The notes under the pieces were generated by a model. That model ran no database searches. It was not told the origin of the DNA and saw nothing but the letters and a program-made list of their open reading frames with translations. A stretch of DNA of 64,000 nt, from assembly GCF_002261335.1 (NCBI RefSeq), contig NZ_NEVL01000006.1, forward strand, positions 62,001-126,000. Reading direction: 5' to 3'. Shown one piece after another: positions 33,037-42,089 of the stretch. Source of the stretch: Bordetella genomosp. 1 (GTDB lineage: Bacteria; Pseudomonadota; Gammaproteobacteria; Burkholderiales; Burkholderiaceae_B). The first letter of the stretch is position 1. Each line of letters opens with the position of its first letter. The position numbers were made by a program, and so were the translations under genes.

Positions 33037-33807
33037 ATGGCAACGTCTCTCCGCATTACCGGCCTGGTGAAGGAATACCGGGCCGGCACGCCGGTGCTCA
33101 ACGGCATCGATCTGCACGTGGCGGGCCAGGGCCTGACCGCGATCATCGGGCCTTCCGGCACCGGCAAAAGCACCCTCCTGCGCTGCGTGAACCGGCTGAT
33201 CGAGCCGACGCGCGGCGAGATCGTGCTCGAAGGCGCCGAAGGCGCGGTGGACCTGGCGCGCGTGCGCGGCCAGGCGCTGCGCCGGGCGCGCCGCCGCATC
33301 GGCATGGTGTTCCAGGAGTACAACCTGGTCGAGCGCCTGACCGTCATGGAAAACCTGCTCACCGGGCGGCTCGGCTACACCTCGGCCATCAAAGCCTGGA
33401 TGCGCCGCTTCGACGCGGCCGACATCGAACGCGCCTACCAGTTGCTCGACACCGTGGGCCTGGCCGGCTTTGCCGACCAGCGCGCCGACGCGCTGTCGGG
33501 CGGCCAGCGCCAGCGCGTGGGCATCGCCCGCGCGCTGATGCAGGGCCCGCAACTGCTGCTGGCCGACGAGCCCACCTCCTCGCTCGACCCCAAGACCTCG
33601 GTCGAGATCATGGAGCTGCTGACCGCACAGGGCAGCGCCAATGGCATCCCCGTGCTGGTCAACATCCACGACGTCGAGCTCGCGCGCCGCTACGCCACGC
33701 GCATCATCGGCATGTCGGGCGGCAAGGTGATCTACGACGGCGACGGCCAGGGCCTGGACGCGAACATCCTCAAGTCCATCTACGGAGGCGAGTCATGGCT
33801 GCAGTGA
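33037..33807 (+). CDS. phnC: Phosphonate-type ABC transporter ATP-binding protein
   Basis: The 256-residue ATPase carries Walker [10 protein letters not shown] near residues 40-48, the Q-loop in [13 protein letters not shown], the signature [15 protein letters not shown] and Walker [13 protein letters not shown]. The [21 protein letters not shown] stretch is typical of PhnC. The start stands three bases after the phnD stop, and the end overlaps the first permease gene by 13 bases, so translation is coupled. It powers uptake of a phosphorus oxyanion through the two PhnE-like subunits at the inner membrane. Confidence 0.95.
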   Translation: MATSLRITGLVKEYRAGTPVLNGIDLHVAGQGLTAIIGPSGTGKSTLLRCVNRLIEPTRGEIVLEGAEGAVDLARVRGQALRRARRRIGMVFQEYNLVERLTVMENLLTGRLGYTSAIKAWMRRFDAADIERAYQLLDTVGLAGFADQRADALSGGQRQRVGIARALMQGPQLLLADEPTSSLDPKTSVEIMELLTAQGSANGIPVLVNIHDVELARRYATRIIGMSGGKVIYDGDGQGLDANILKSIYGGESWLQ

Positions 33808-34661
33808 GGCCGGCCCGCCGGCCCTTTGCGCTGTCGTGGCAGACGCGCTCCATCGCGTTGCTGGTGCTGGTGTATGCGGTCTACGCGGCCGCGCAGCTCG
33901 ACGTGAGTCCCGCACGCGTTCGCGCCGGCCTCGACCACGCCGGCACCTTTCTCGCGCGCATGTTCCCGCCGAACTTCGAGAAGCCCGACACGCTCATCAA
34001 GGGCATCGTCGAGAGCCTGGAGATCGCCGTGCTGGCCTCGGTGCTGGGCATCTTCCTGGCGCTTCCCGTGGGCCTGCTGGGCGCGCGCAACCTGATGCCG
34101 GCCTGGGTGTCGTGGCCGGCGCGCGCCATCGTGGCGCTGTGCCGTTCGCTGCACCCGGTGATCGTGGCGATCCTGTTCGTGAAGGCGGTGGGCTTCGGCG
34201 CACTGGCCGGGATCCTGGCGCTCACCGTGGCGTCGATCGGCTTCATCGGCAAGCTCTTCACCGAATCGATCGAGGAAATCTCGCTCAAGCAGGTGGAGGC
34301 GGTGCGCGCCACCGGCGCGTCGTTCACCAACGTGATCACCTTCGGCGTGCTGCCGCAGGTGTTCGCGCGCTTCGTCGGCTTCGCCACCTACCAGTTCGAC
34401 TCGAACCTGCGCAACTCCACCATGGTGGGGATCGTGGGCGCGGGCGGCGTGGGCGGCACGCTGTTTTCGGCGTTCCAGCGCTTCGACTATGACTTCGTAT
34501 CGGCCATCCTGCTCACGCTGATCGCCATCATCATGCTCGGCGAAGTGCTGGCCGGCGTAGTGCGCGCGGTCCTGCTCGACAACCTCGGCTTCGACCGCAT
34601 CCTGCAACGCCGCATCGCGGCCGCGCGCGGGCTGGGCAGCAGCACGGGAGGCAAGCCATGA
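33795..34661 (+). CDS. phnE: Phosphonate-type ABC transporter permease, first PhnE subunit
   Basis: This 288-residue inner-membrane permease has an N-terminal helix ([17 protein letters not shown]), a periplasmic loop [20 protein letters not shown] and the PhnE-specific docking loop [21 protein letters not shown]. The C-terminal half contains [19 protein letters not shown], another PhnE hallmark. The ATG at 33795 lies inside the end of phnC and has a GGAGGCG ribosome binding site. It should form a heterodimer with the next gene product. Confidence 0.94.
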   Translation: MAAVRPARRPFALSWQTRSIALLVLVYAVYAAAQLDVSPARVRAGLDHAGTFLARMFPPNFEKPDTLIKGIVESLEIAVLASVLGIFLALPVGLLGARNLMPAWVSWPARAIVALCRSLHPVIVAILFVKAVGFGALAGILALTVASIGFIGKLFTESIEEISLKQVEAVRATGASFTNVITFGVLPQVFARFVGFATYQFDSNLRNSTMVGIVGAGGVGGTLFSAFQRFDYDFVSAILLTLIAIIMLGEVLAGVVRAVLLDNLGFDRILQRRIAAARGLGSSTGGKP

Positions 34662-35479
34662 ACGCGAGCACCCTGATGCAGGCGCAGACGGCGCCGCGCA
34701 CCTGGCAGCGCTACACGATGGGGCAGCGCCTGCTGCGCTTCGCGCTCTACCTCGTGCTGGTGGTGGCCGTGGTGCAGGCCGCGCGCAGCGTGGAGATCAT
34801 TCCGGAGTTCCTCTACGACGCGCCGGAACAGATGGGCGACCTGCTGTCGCGCATGTGGCCGGTCGACTGGAGCTTCTACCCCGAGGGCGTGCACGACGCG
34901 CTGATGGAGACGCTGCACATCGCCACGCTGGGCACCCTGCTGTCGATCGTGCTGGCCGTGCCGGTGGGCCTGCTGGCCGCGCACAACCTCACGCCCAGCC
35001 GCATCGTTAACCAGTTCGCGCGGCTGATCCTGGTGTCGAGCCGTTCGGTGAACTCGCTGGTGTGGGCCCTGCTCTTCATCGCGATCTTCGGGCCGGGCGC
35101 GCTGGCCGGCACGCTCGCCATCGCCTTCCGGTCGATCGGCTTCGTCGGCAAGCTGGTGGGCGAAGCGATCGAGGGCGCCTCGCGTGGCCCGATCGAAGCG
35201 CTCACCGCGACGGGCGCCAGCAAGGGCGCGGTGATCTGGTATGGCTACTGGCCGCAGATCCGCCCGGCGTTCTGGTCCATCGTGCTGCTGCGCTGGGACA
35301 TCAACGTGCGCGAATCGGCCGTGCTCGGGCTGGTCGGCGCGGGCGGCATCGGCATGGCGCTCGATACCGCGTTGAACCTGTTCCAGTGGGACCGCGTCGC
35401 GGTCGTGCTGGCCGCCATCTTCGCCGTGGTGGTGGTGGCCGAGATCGTGATCACCCAGGCCCGCCGCCGCATTCTGTAA
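34658..35479 (+). CDS. phnE2: Phosphonate-type ABC transporter permease, second PhnE subunit
   Basis: This second PhnE-like permease has 273 residues and overlaps the first by four bases (ATGA). The segments MWPVDWSFYPEGVHDALMET, AIEGASRGPIEALTATGASKGAV and NVRESAVLGLVGAGGIGMALD repeat the architecture of its partner with different sequence, as in operons that carry phnE1 and phnE2. Helices are recognisable near residues 22-42, 85-110, 130-150 and 235-260. It is the last gene of the importer operon; a terminator follows 18 bases later. Confidence 0.93.
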   Translation: MNASTLMQAQTAPRTWQRYTMGQRLLRFALYLVLVVAVVQAARSVEIIPEFLYDAPEQMGDLLSRMWPVDWSFYPEGVHDALMETLHIATLGTLLSIVLAVPVGLLAAHNLTPSRIVNQFARLILVSSRSVNSLVWALLFIAIFGPGALAGTLAIAFRSIGFVGKLVGEAIEGASRGPIEALTATGASKGAVIWYGYWPQIRPAFWSIVLLRWDINVRESAVLGLVGAGGIGMALDTALNLFQWDRVAVVLAAIFAVVVVAEIVITQARRRIL

Positions 35480-35496
35480 ATCTTTGCAACGCCGAC

Positions 35497-35530
35497 GCCG
35501 CTGCCGCCCATCCGGGCCGCAGCGGCTTTT
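35497..35530 (+). terminator. Terminator after the phosphonate importer operon
   Basis: GCCGCTGC at 35497-35504 pairs with GCAGCGGC at 35519-35526, and an inner GCCC/GGGC pair extends the stem; TTTTC follows. It stands directly after the second permease gene. Confidence 0.85.
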
Positions 35531-35589
35531 CATAGGGGGATTGCGGAAAATCAAGGGCCGCATCCGGCGCCGGCCCATATTTCGGATTT

Positions 35590-35601
35590 ATGACCGGTCA
35601 T
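35590..35601. promoter_or_regulatory. 12-bp perfect palindrome ATGACCGGTCAT
   Basis: A perfect palindrome lies 57 bases before the CYTH-CHAD start, in the AT-richer stretch where its promoter should be. It may be an operator, but the regulator is unknown. Confidence 0.35.
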
Positions 35602-35658
35602 CACAGATGACGCATGGCATGATTACTATCCGCACTTTTGTATGTGGGCAGTGCAGAC

Positions 35659-37317
35659 ATGTCAGAACAAGAGTTGAAGCTCCACGTGCCGGCCGACGCG
35701 GTCGCCGCCATCCGCCGTGAGCTCGGCCAGCGCCAGTCCAGTCGCGTGCGACTGCGCGCCATGTACTTCGACACCCCCGAGCGCGAGCTGGTGCACGCCC
35801 GCATCGCGCTGCGCCTGCGCCAGGAAGGCCGGCAGTGGGTGCAGACGGTGAAGATGCCGGGCGCCAACGCGATCACCCGCATCGAACTGAATCACCCCCG
35901 CCCCGGCCCGGTGCTCGACCTGTCGCTCTACGCCGGCACCGAGGTCGGCGACGCGCTCGCCCGCATCCAGGGCGAGCTCGGCGTGCGCTACGAAACCGAC
36001 GTGTCGCGCCAGCTCTGCAAGCTGCGCAGCCGCTACGGCACCGTCGAGGTCGCGCTCGACATCGGCCTGCTGCGCGCCGGCGCGCTCGAGCTGCCGATCT
36101 CCGAGGTCGAATTCGAACTGATGTCGGGCCGCCCCGAGGCCATCTTCGCGGTGGGTCGGCAATGGCAGAAGCGCCATGGCCTGGTGCTCGACGTGCGCAG
36201 TAAGTCCGAGCGCGGCGACGCGCTGGCCGAGATGGCGCGCACGCTGGCGAACCTGCCCGACGACGACGGCGCCGCGGCCGCGCGCCAGGAGGCCGTGAGC
36301 CGCTTCTGGTCGCCGCGTGGCGCGCGTGCCGTCAAGCTCGATCCCGACCTGGATGCCGTGCAGGCCATGACCGTGGTCGCCGGCGAATGCCTCGAACAGA
36401 TCGTGCGCAACGCCGCCGCGCTGGCCGAGGTCGACACCGCAGGCATCTACGAAGCCGGCGGCCCCGAACACGTGCACCAGCTGCGCGTGGGCATGCGGCG
36501 CCTGCGGTCGGCCTGGAAACTGTTCGAGGGCTGGGTGGCCGCACCCGCCCCCGCGCTCGACGAAGGCATTCGCCATTACTTCGGCGCCTTCGGCGCCAGC
36601 CGCGACCAGGACGTGCTGGCCGACACCATCATCCCCGCGCTCGAACGCGCCGGCATGCCGCCGATCCCGGCCGAGCCCGTCGCGCGTGGCGCCGACGCGC
36701 GCGCGCTGGCCAGCAGCACGGCCTTCCAGGCCTGGCTGCTCGAGCTGTTCGAGTGGAGCATGAACGTGCAGCCGGCGCCGGCCGAACCGGTTGCGGGCGC
36801 AACCGACACGCCGCCCGCCGACGAGGCGCAAGACCACGACGACGACGACGGCGCCATCGGCGATCGCATCGTTCCCACCATCATCGGCCTGAACGCCGCG
36901 CCGCCCGAGGCCGCGGAGCCGGCCAGGCCGCAGCTCGCGCGTCTGCTGGCGCGGCGCCTGCGGCGCTGGCACAAGTCGCTGGCCGAAGACGGCCTGCGTT
37001 TCACCGAGCTCGATCTGGAAAGCCGCCACGAGCTGCGCAAGCGCGGCAAGCGGCTGCGCTACAGCCTGTCGTTCGCGGAGTCGCTGCTGCCCGCCACGCG
37101 CCTGCGCAGCTATCGCAAGCTGCTGGCGCAGGTGCAGGACCTGCTCGGCGAGATCAATGACCTCGCGGTGGCGGCCGAACACTACCGCACGCTGACCGAC
37201 GCGCATCCGCAGGCCTGGTTCGCGCTGGGCTGGATCTCGGCCCGTCTCGAAACGCTGGTGAAGCAGGCGCAACCGGCCTTCGACGCGCTCGCGCACGCCA
37301 AGCCGTTCTGGAAGTAA
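35659..37317 (+). CDS. CYTH-CHAD protein, probable inorganic triphosphatase
   Basis: This 552-residue cytosolic protein fuses a CYTH triphosphate-tunnel domain (about 1-200) with a CHAD domain (about 240-545). The CYTH signature ExExK appears as EQELK at residues 3-7, and the tunnel's basic and acidic residues are seen in LRLRQEG and SEVEFEL. CHAD is marked by the paired histidine-arginine segments VHQLRVGMRRLRSAW and ESRHELRKRGKRLRYSLSF, which bind polyphosphate. An acidic, Pro/Ala-rich insertion (about 365-415) interrupts CHAD. Relatives such as YgiF hydrolyse tripolyphosphate. The ATG at 35659 is chosen because CYTH starts at once after it. It is downstream of a phosphate-type importer, which may be meaningful. 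Confidence 0.9.
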   Translation: MSEQELKLHVPADAVAAIRRELGQRQSSRVRLRAMYFDTPERELVHARIALRLRQEGRQWVQTVKMPGANAITRIELNHPRPGPVLDLSLYAGTEVGDALARIQGELGVRYETDVSRQLCKLRSRYGTVEVALDIGLLRAGALELPISEVEFELMSGRPEAIFAVGRQWQKRHGLVLDVRSKSERGDALAEMARTLANLPDDDGAAAARQEAVSRFWSPRGARAVKLDPDLDAVQAMTVVAGECLEQIVRNAAALAEVDTAGIYEAGGPEHVHQLRVGMRRLRSAWKLFEGWVAAPAPALDEGIRHYFGAFGASRDQDVLADTIIPALERAGMPPIPAEPVARGADARALASSTAFQAWLLELFEWSMNVQPAPAEPVAGATDTPPADEAQDHDDDDGAIGDRIVPTIIGLNAAPPEAAEPARPQLARLLARRLRRWHKSLAEDGLRFTELDLESRHELRKRGKRLRYSLSFAESLLPATRLRSYRKLLAQVQDLLGEINDLAVAAEHYRTLTDAHPQAWFALGWISARLETLVKQAQPAFDALAHAKPFWK

Positions 37318-37335
37318 GCGGCGCACCGCGCCAAA

Positions 37336-37370
37336 ACGCAACGGGCCGTCGATGACGGCCCGTTGTGCGT
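37336..37370. terminator. Bidirectional terminator between CYTH-CHAD and ftsY
   Basis: CAACGGGCCGTC and GACGGCCCGTTG form a perfect 12-bp stem with a three-base GAT loop, extended by ACG/CGT. It stands between two convergent genes and has T-rich flank on the minus-strand side. Confidence 0.85.
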
Positions 37371-37389
37371 GGGTGTGGCCTGAGCGCGG

Positions 37390-38793
37390 TCAGTCGGCCA
37401 GCAGCGCGGCGGCGAACTCCGACGCCACGAAGGGCTGGAGATCCTCGATGCCTTCGCCCACGCCGATCCAGTAGACCGGCACGGCGCGCACGCCCTGGCT
37501 GCCCGCGGCCACGGCGGCCAGCGTGCCGCCCTTGGCGGTGCCGTCGAGCTTGGTGACGACCAGGCCGGTCAGGCCGATCGCGGCGTCGAAGGCACGGATC
37601 TGCGTGAGCACGTTCTGGCCGGTGTTGCCGTCGACCACCAGCAGCACCTCGTGCGGCGCGCTGGCGTCGGCCTTGGCGATCACGCGGCGGATCTTCTTGA
37701 GCTCTTCCATCAGGTGCAGCTGCGTGGGCAGGCGGCCGGCGGTATCGATCATCACCACGCCGGCGCCGCGCGCGCGGCCCGCGTTGACCGCGTCGAACGA
37801 CACCGCCGCCGGATCGCCACCCTCCTGGGCGATCACGGTCACGTTGTTGCGGCTGCCCCATTCCATCAACTGCTCGCGCGCGGCGGCACGGAAGGTGTCG
37901 CCGGCGGCCAGCAGCACCGAGGCGCCCTGGCGCTGGAAGGCATTGGCGAGCTTGCCGATCGAGGTGGTCTTGCCGGCGCCGTTCACGCCCGCGATCATCA
38001 CCACCAGCGGCTTGGCGCGCTGCAGGTCGAAGCCGCGCTCGAGCGGCTTGAGGTGATCCGTGAGCAGCTCGCGCAGCGCGGTCTTGACCTTGGCCGGGTC
38101 TTCGATGCGCTCTTTCTTCACGCGCGCGCGCAGCGCGGTGAGCATTTTTTCGGTGGCCTCGATGCCGGCGTCGGCCATGATCAGCGCCGACTCGAGCTCC
38201 TCGAACAGATTCTCATCGACCTTCACGCCGACGAACAGGCCGCCCAGGCTCTGGCCGGTGCGCGACAGGCCCTGCTTCAGGCGCGACAGCCACGACGACT
38301 TCTTCGGCGCGGCCTCGGCGGCTTCCTCTGGCGCCGGCACGGGCGCCGGCACGGGCGCAGCGACGGGCGCAGCAGCGGGCGCGGGCGGCGCAACCGGCGC
38401 GGCGATCGGAGCCGGTGCGGGCGCGGCCTGAACGGCGGCCGGGGCCGGCACGTCGACGGGCGCAAGCGGCGCGGGCGCGGGCGCCGGAACAGCAACGGGT
38501 GCAGCCACCGGCTCGGCAACGGGCACGGGCGCCGGCGTGGGCACGAACGCCGCCGGGGCCACGGGCGCGGCGGGCGCCGCGGCCGGGGCCGCCGCAGCCG
38601 GCGCGCTTGTCACGCCGACGACGTCCTGCGGCCGGATCTCGGGGACCGGATGCGCGCCCTCGTGCGGCAGGGGCGGCACGGCGGCGTCGGGCGCCTCGGC
38701 CACGCCATGCTCGGGCGCCACGGGCGCGACCGCGGGCGCCTCGGCCGGTGTCGGCGCGGGCGGCGGGGATTTTTTCTTGAAGAAGCTGAACAT
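37390..38793 (-). CDS. ftsY: Signal recognition particle receptor FtsY
   Basis: FtsY docks the SRP-ribosome complex at the inner membrane and hydrolyses GTP with Ffh. This 467-residue protein has a basic amphipathic start MFSFFKKKSPPP, a long Ala/Pro/Val-rich A domain (about 10-165), the N domain around SSWLSRLKQGLSRTGQSLGG, and the G domain. G motifs are GVNGAGKTTSIGKLA, AAGDTFRAAAREQL, MIDTAGRLPT and TKLDGTAKGG. The ATG at 38793 gives the usual membrane-binding N terminus. It is divergent from rsmD, an arrangement common in betaproteobacteria. Confidence 0.96.
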   Translation of the reverse strand: MFSFFKKKSPPPAPTPAEAPAVAPVAPEHGVAEAPDAAVPPLPHEGAHPVPEIRPQDVVGVTSAPAAAAPAAAPAAPVAPAAFVPTPAPVPVAEPVAAPVAVPAPAPAPLAPVDVPAPAAVQAAPAPAPIAAPVAPPAPAAAPVAAPVPAPVPAPEEAAEAAPKKSSWLSRLKQGLSRTGQSLGGLFVGVKVDENLFEELESALIMADAGIEATEKMLTALRARVKKERIEDPAKVKTALRELLTDHLKPLERGFDLQRAKPLVVMIAGVNGAGKTTSIGKLANAFQRQGASVLLAAGDTFRAAAREQLMEWGSRNNVTVIAQEGGDPAAVSFDAVNAGRARGAGVVMIDTAGRLPTQLHLMEELKKIRRVIAKADASAPHEVLLVVDGNTGQNVLTQIRAFDAAIGLTGLVVTKLDGTAKGGTLAAVAAGSQGVRAVPVYWIGVGEGIEDLQPFVASEFAAALLAD

Positions 38794-38910
38794 GGGCGAA
38801 AGTATATTCCGGAACCGGTCCCCCACCGGCCCGCCCCGCGCCGCCTCGCCCCGCGGCGGCGCCCGAGGGCGCTACTATTCGCGCAAACCCCTTCTTTTCT
38901 GGCATTTCCG

Positions 38911-39504
38911 ATGAAATCCTCCCCGAAAGCCGCCGCCCCCGGCAGCCGGACCATCCGCATCGTGGGCGGTCAGTTCCGCCGCACCCCGATCGTGGTGCCC
39001 GACGTTTCCGGTCTGCGCCCCACGCCCGACCGCGTGCGCGAGACGCTGTTCAACTGGCTCAATCACCTCTGGGCCAGCGAATACGCCGACAAACGCGTGC
39101 TGGATCTGTTCGCCGGCAGCGGCGCGCTGGGCATGGAGGCGGCATCGCGCGGCGCGGGGCTGGTGCAGATGGTGGAGCGCGACCGGGGCGCGGTGTCCGC
39201 GCTGCGGACGCTGCGTGACAAGCTCGGCGCCGACGCCGTGCGCATCCATTCGGGCGATGCCCTGCAGGCGCTGGAGCGCATGGACGCCTCGCGCTACGAC
39301 CTGGTCCTGCTCGATCCGCCCTTCAACCAGGGCTGGCTCGAGCGCCTGTGGCCGCTGCTGCCCGCGTTGCTCACGCCCGACGGGCTGGTCTACGTGGAGT
39401 CGGAAGCGCCCCTGGCGCCGCCCGAAGGCTGGACGCTGCTGCGCCAGGACAAGGCCGGCGCCGTCCACTACGGGATTGCCCAATTTGCTGCATTGCGCAA
39501 TTAG
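38911..39504 (+). CDS. rsmD: 16S rRNA (guanine(966)-N(2))-methyltransferase RsmD
   Basis: RsmD methylates G966 of 16S rRNA in the 30S subunit using S-adenosylmethionine. The 197-residue protein has RIVGGQFRRTPIVVP near the N terminus, RPTPDRVRETLFNWL, the SAM-binding VLDLFAGSGALGMEAASRGA and the catalytic LLDPPF motif near residue 133. The ATG at 38911 is used because the family begins about ten residues before RIVGG; the frame is open far upstream inside antisense ftsY. A TACTAT hexamer at 38873-38878 may be its -10 element. It precedes coaD by 58 bases. Confidence 0.95.
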   Translation: MKSSPKAAAPGSRTIRIVGGQFRRTPIVVPDVSGLRPTPDRVRETLFNWLNHLWASEYADKRVLDLFAGSGALGMEAASRGAGLVQMVERDRGAVSALRTLRDKLGADAVRIHSGDALQALERMDASRYDLVLLDPPFNQGWLERLWPLLPALLTPDGLVYVESEAPLAPPEGWTLLRQDKAGAVHYGIAQFAALRN

Positions 39505-39544
39505 ATCAATAATCCGGTTTCGGAGGATGGTGTAAACCACATAA

Positions 39545-41629
<2,085 letters not shown>

Positions 41630-41654
41630 CGCCCGGTCCGCCCGCGCCCATGAA

Positions 41655-41680
41655 AAAGGCCGTCGCATCGACGGCCTTGT
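41655..41680. terminator. Bidirectional terminator after the BenE-like gene
   Basis: AAGGCCGTCG and CGACGGCCTT form a perfect 10-bp stem with loop CAT, flanked by A5 on one side and GTTTGTT on the other. It separates convergent genes. Confidence 0.88.
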
Positions 41681-41702
41681 TTGTTGCGGCGGGGGAATGG
41701 CG

Positions 41703-42089
41703 TCACGCGGACGGCCACTGCACCGGCGGCGTGTCGGGATGCAGCTTGAGCAGGCGCGCCGGCACGTTGAGGTAGTTCGACAGCCACGCGGCCGCCAGCT
41801 CGCCCTCGTCGACCACGTCCACCGGCTGCTGACGCACCAGCATCTGGTAGCGCACGCTGTCGTCGTCTTCGATCACGTCGAGCGGCACGTCGAGCCGCAG
41901 CATGCCGGGCGCGCGGATCACGAGATAGCCCAGGCGCAGCTCGAGCGAGACCTCGGCCAGCTTGGGCGCGAGCTCGCGCGTGAGCCATTGGCCGGCGTCG
42001 TTGGCGACGAGCCAGCGGCGGTGATAGTCGGCGGCGCGTGCGTCGGCCACGAAGCCGCATTCGGCGATGGGTTGGAAAGCGTCGCTCAT
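41703..42089 (-). CDS. Stand-alone MOSC N-terminal beta-barrel domain protein
   Basis: The 128-residue protein resembles only the N-terminal beta-barrel domain of MOSC proteins: YHRRWLVANDAGQWLTREL, then LELRLGYLVIRAPGMLRLDV near residues 50-70 and WLSNYLNVPARLLKL near the end. The catalytic MOSC domain, which carries the cysteine for molybdenum cofactor sulfur transfer, is missing, and the gene stops just before a terminator. The start overlaps the asmA-like stop by four bases (ATGA), so the two are co-translated. Its function is unknown; it may be a truncated gene or a small partner protein. Confidence 0.75.
   Translation of the reverse strand: MSDAFQPIAECGFVADARAADYHRRWLVANDAGQWLTRELAPKLAEVSLELRLGYLVIRAPGMLRLDVPLDVIEDDDSVRYQMLVRQQPVDVVDEGELAAAWLSNYLNVPARLLKLHPDTPPVQWPSA

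Noticed and set aside
32030-35479. Full phosphonate degradation locus
   Set aside because: Only importer genes are present; no C-P lyase or phosphonatase gene is in the window.
35662-37341. 559-codon antisense frame opposite the CYTH-CHAD gene
   Set aside because: It is a GC shadow; the plus-strand product has two clear domains.
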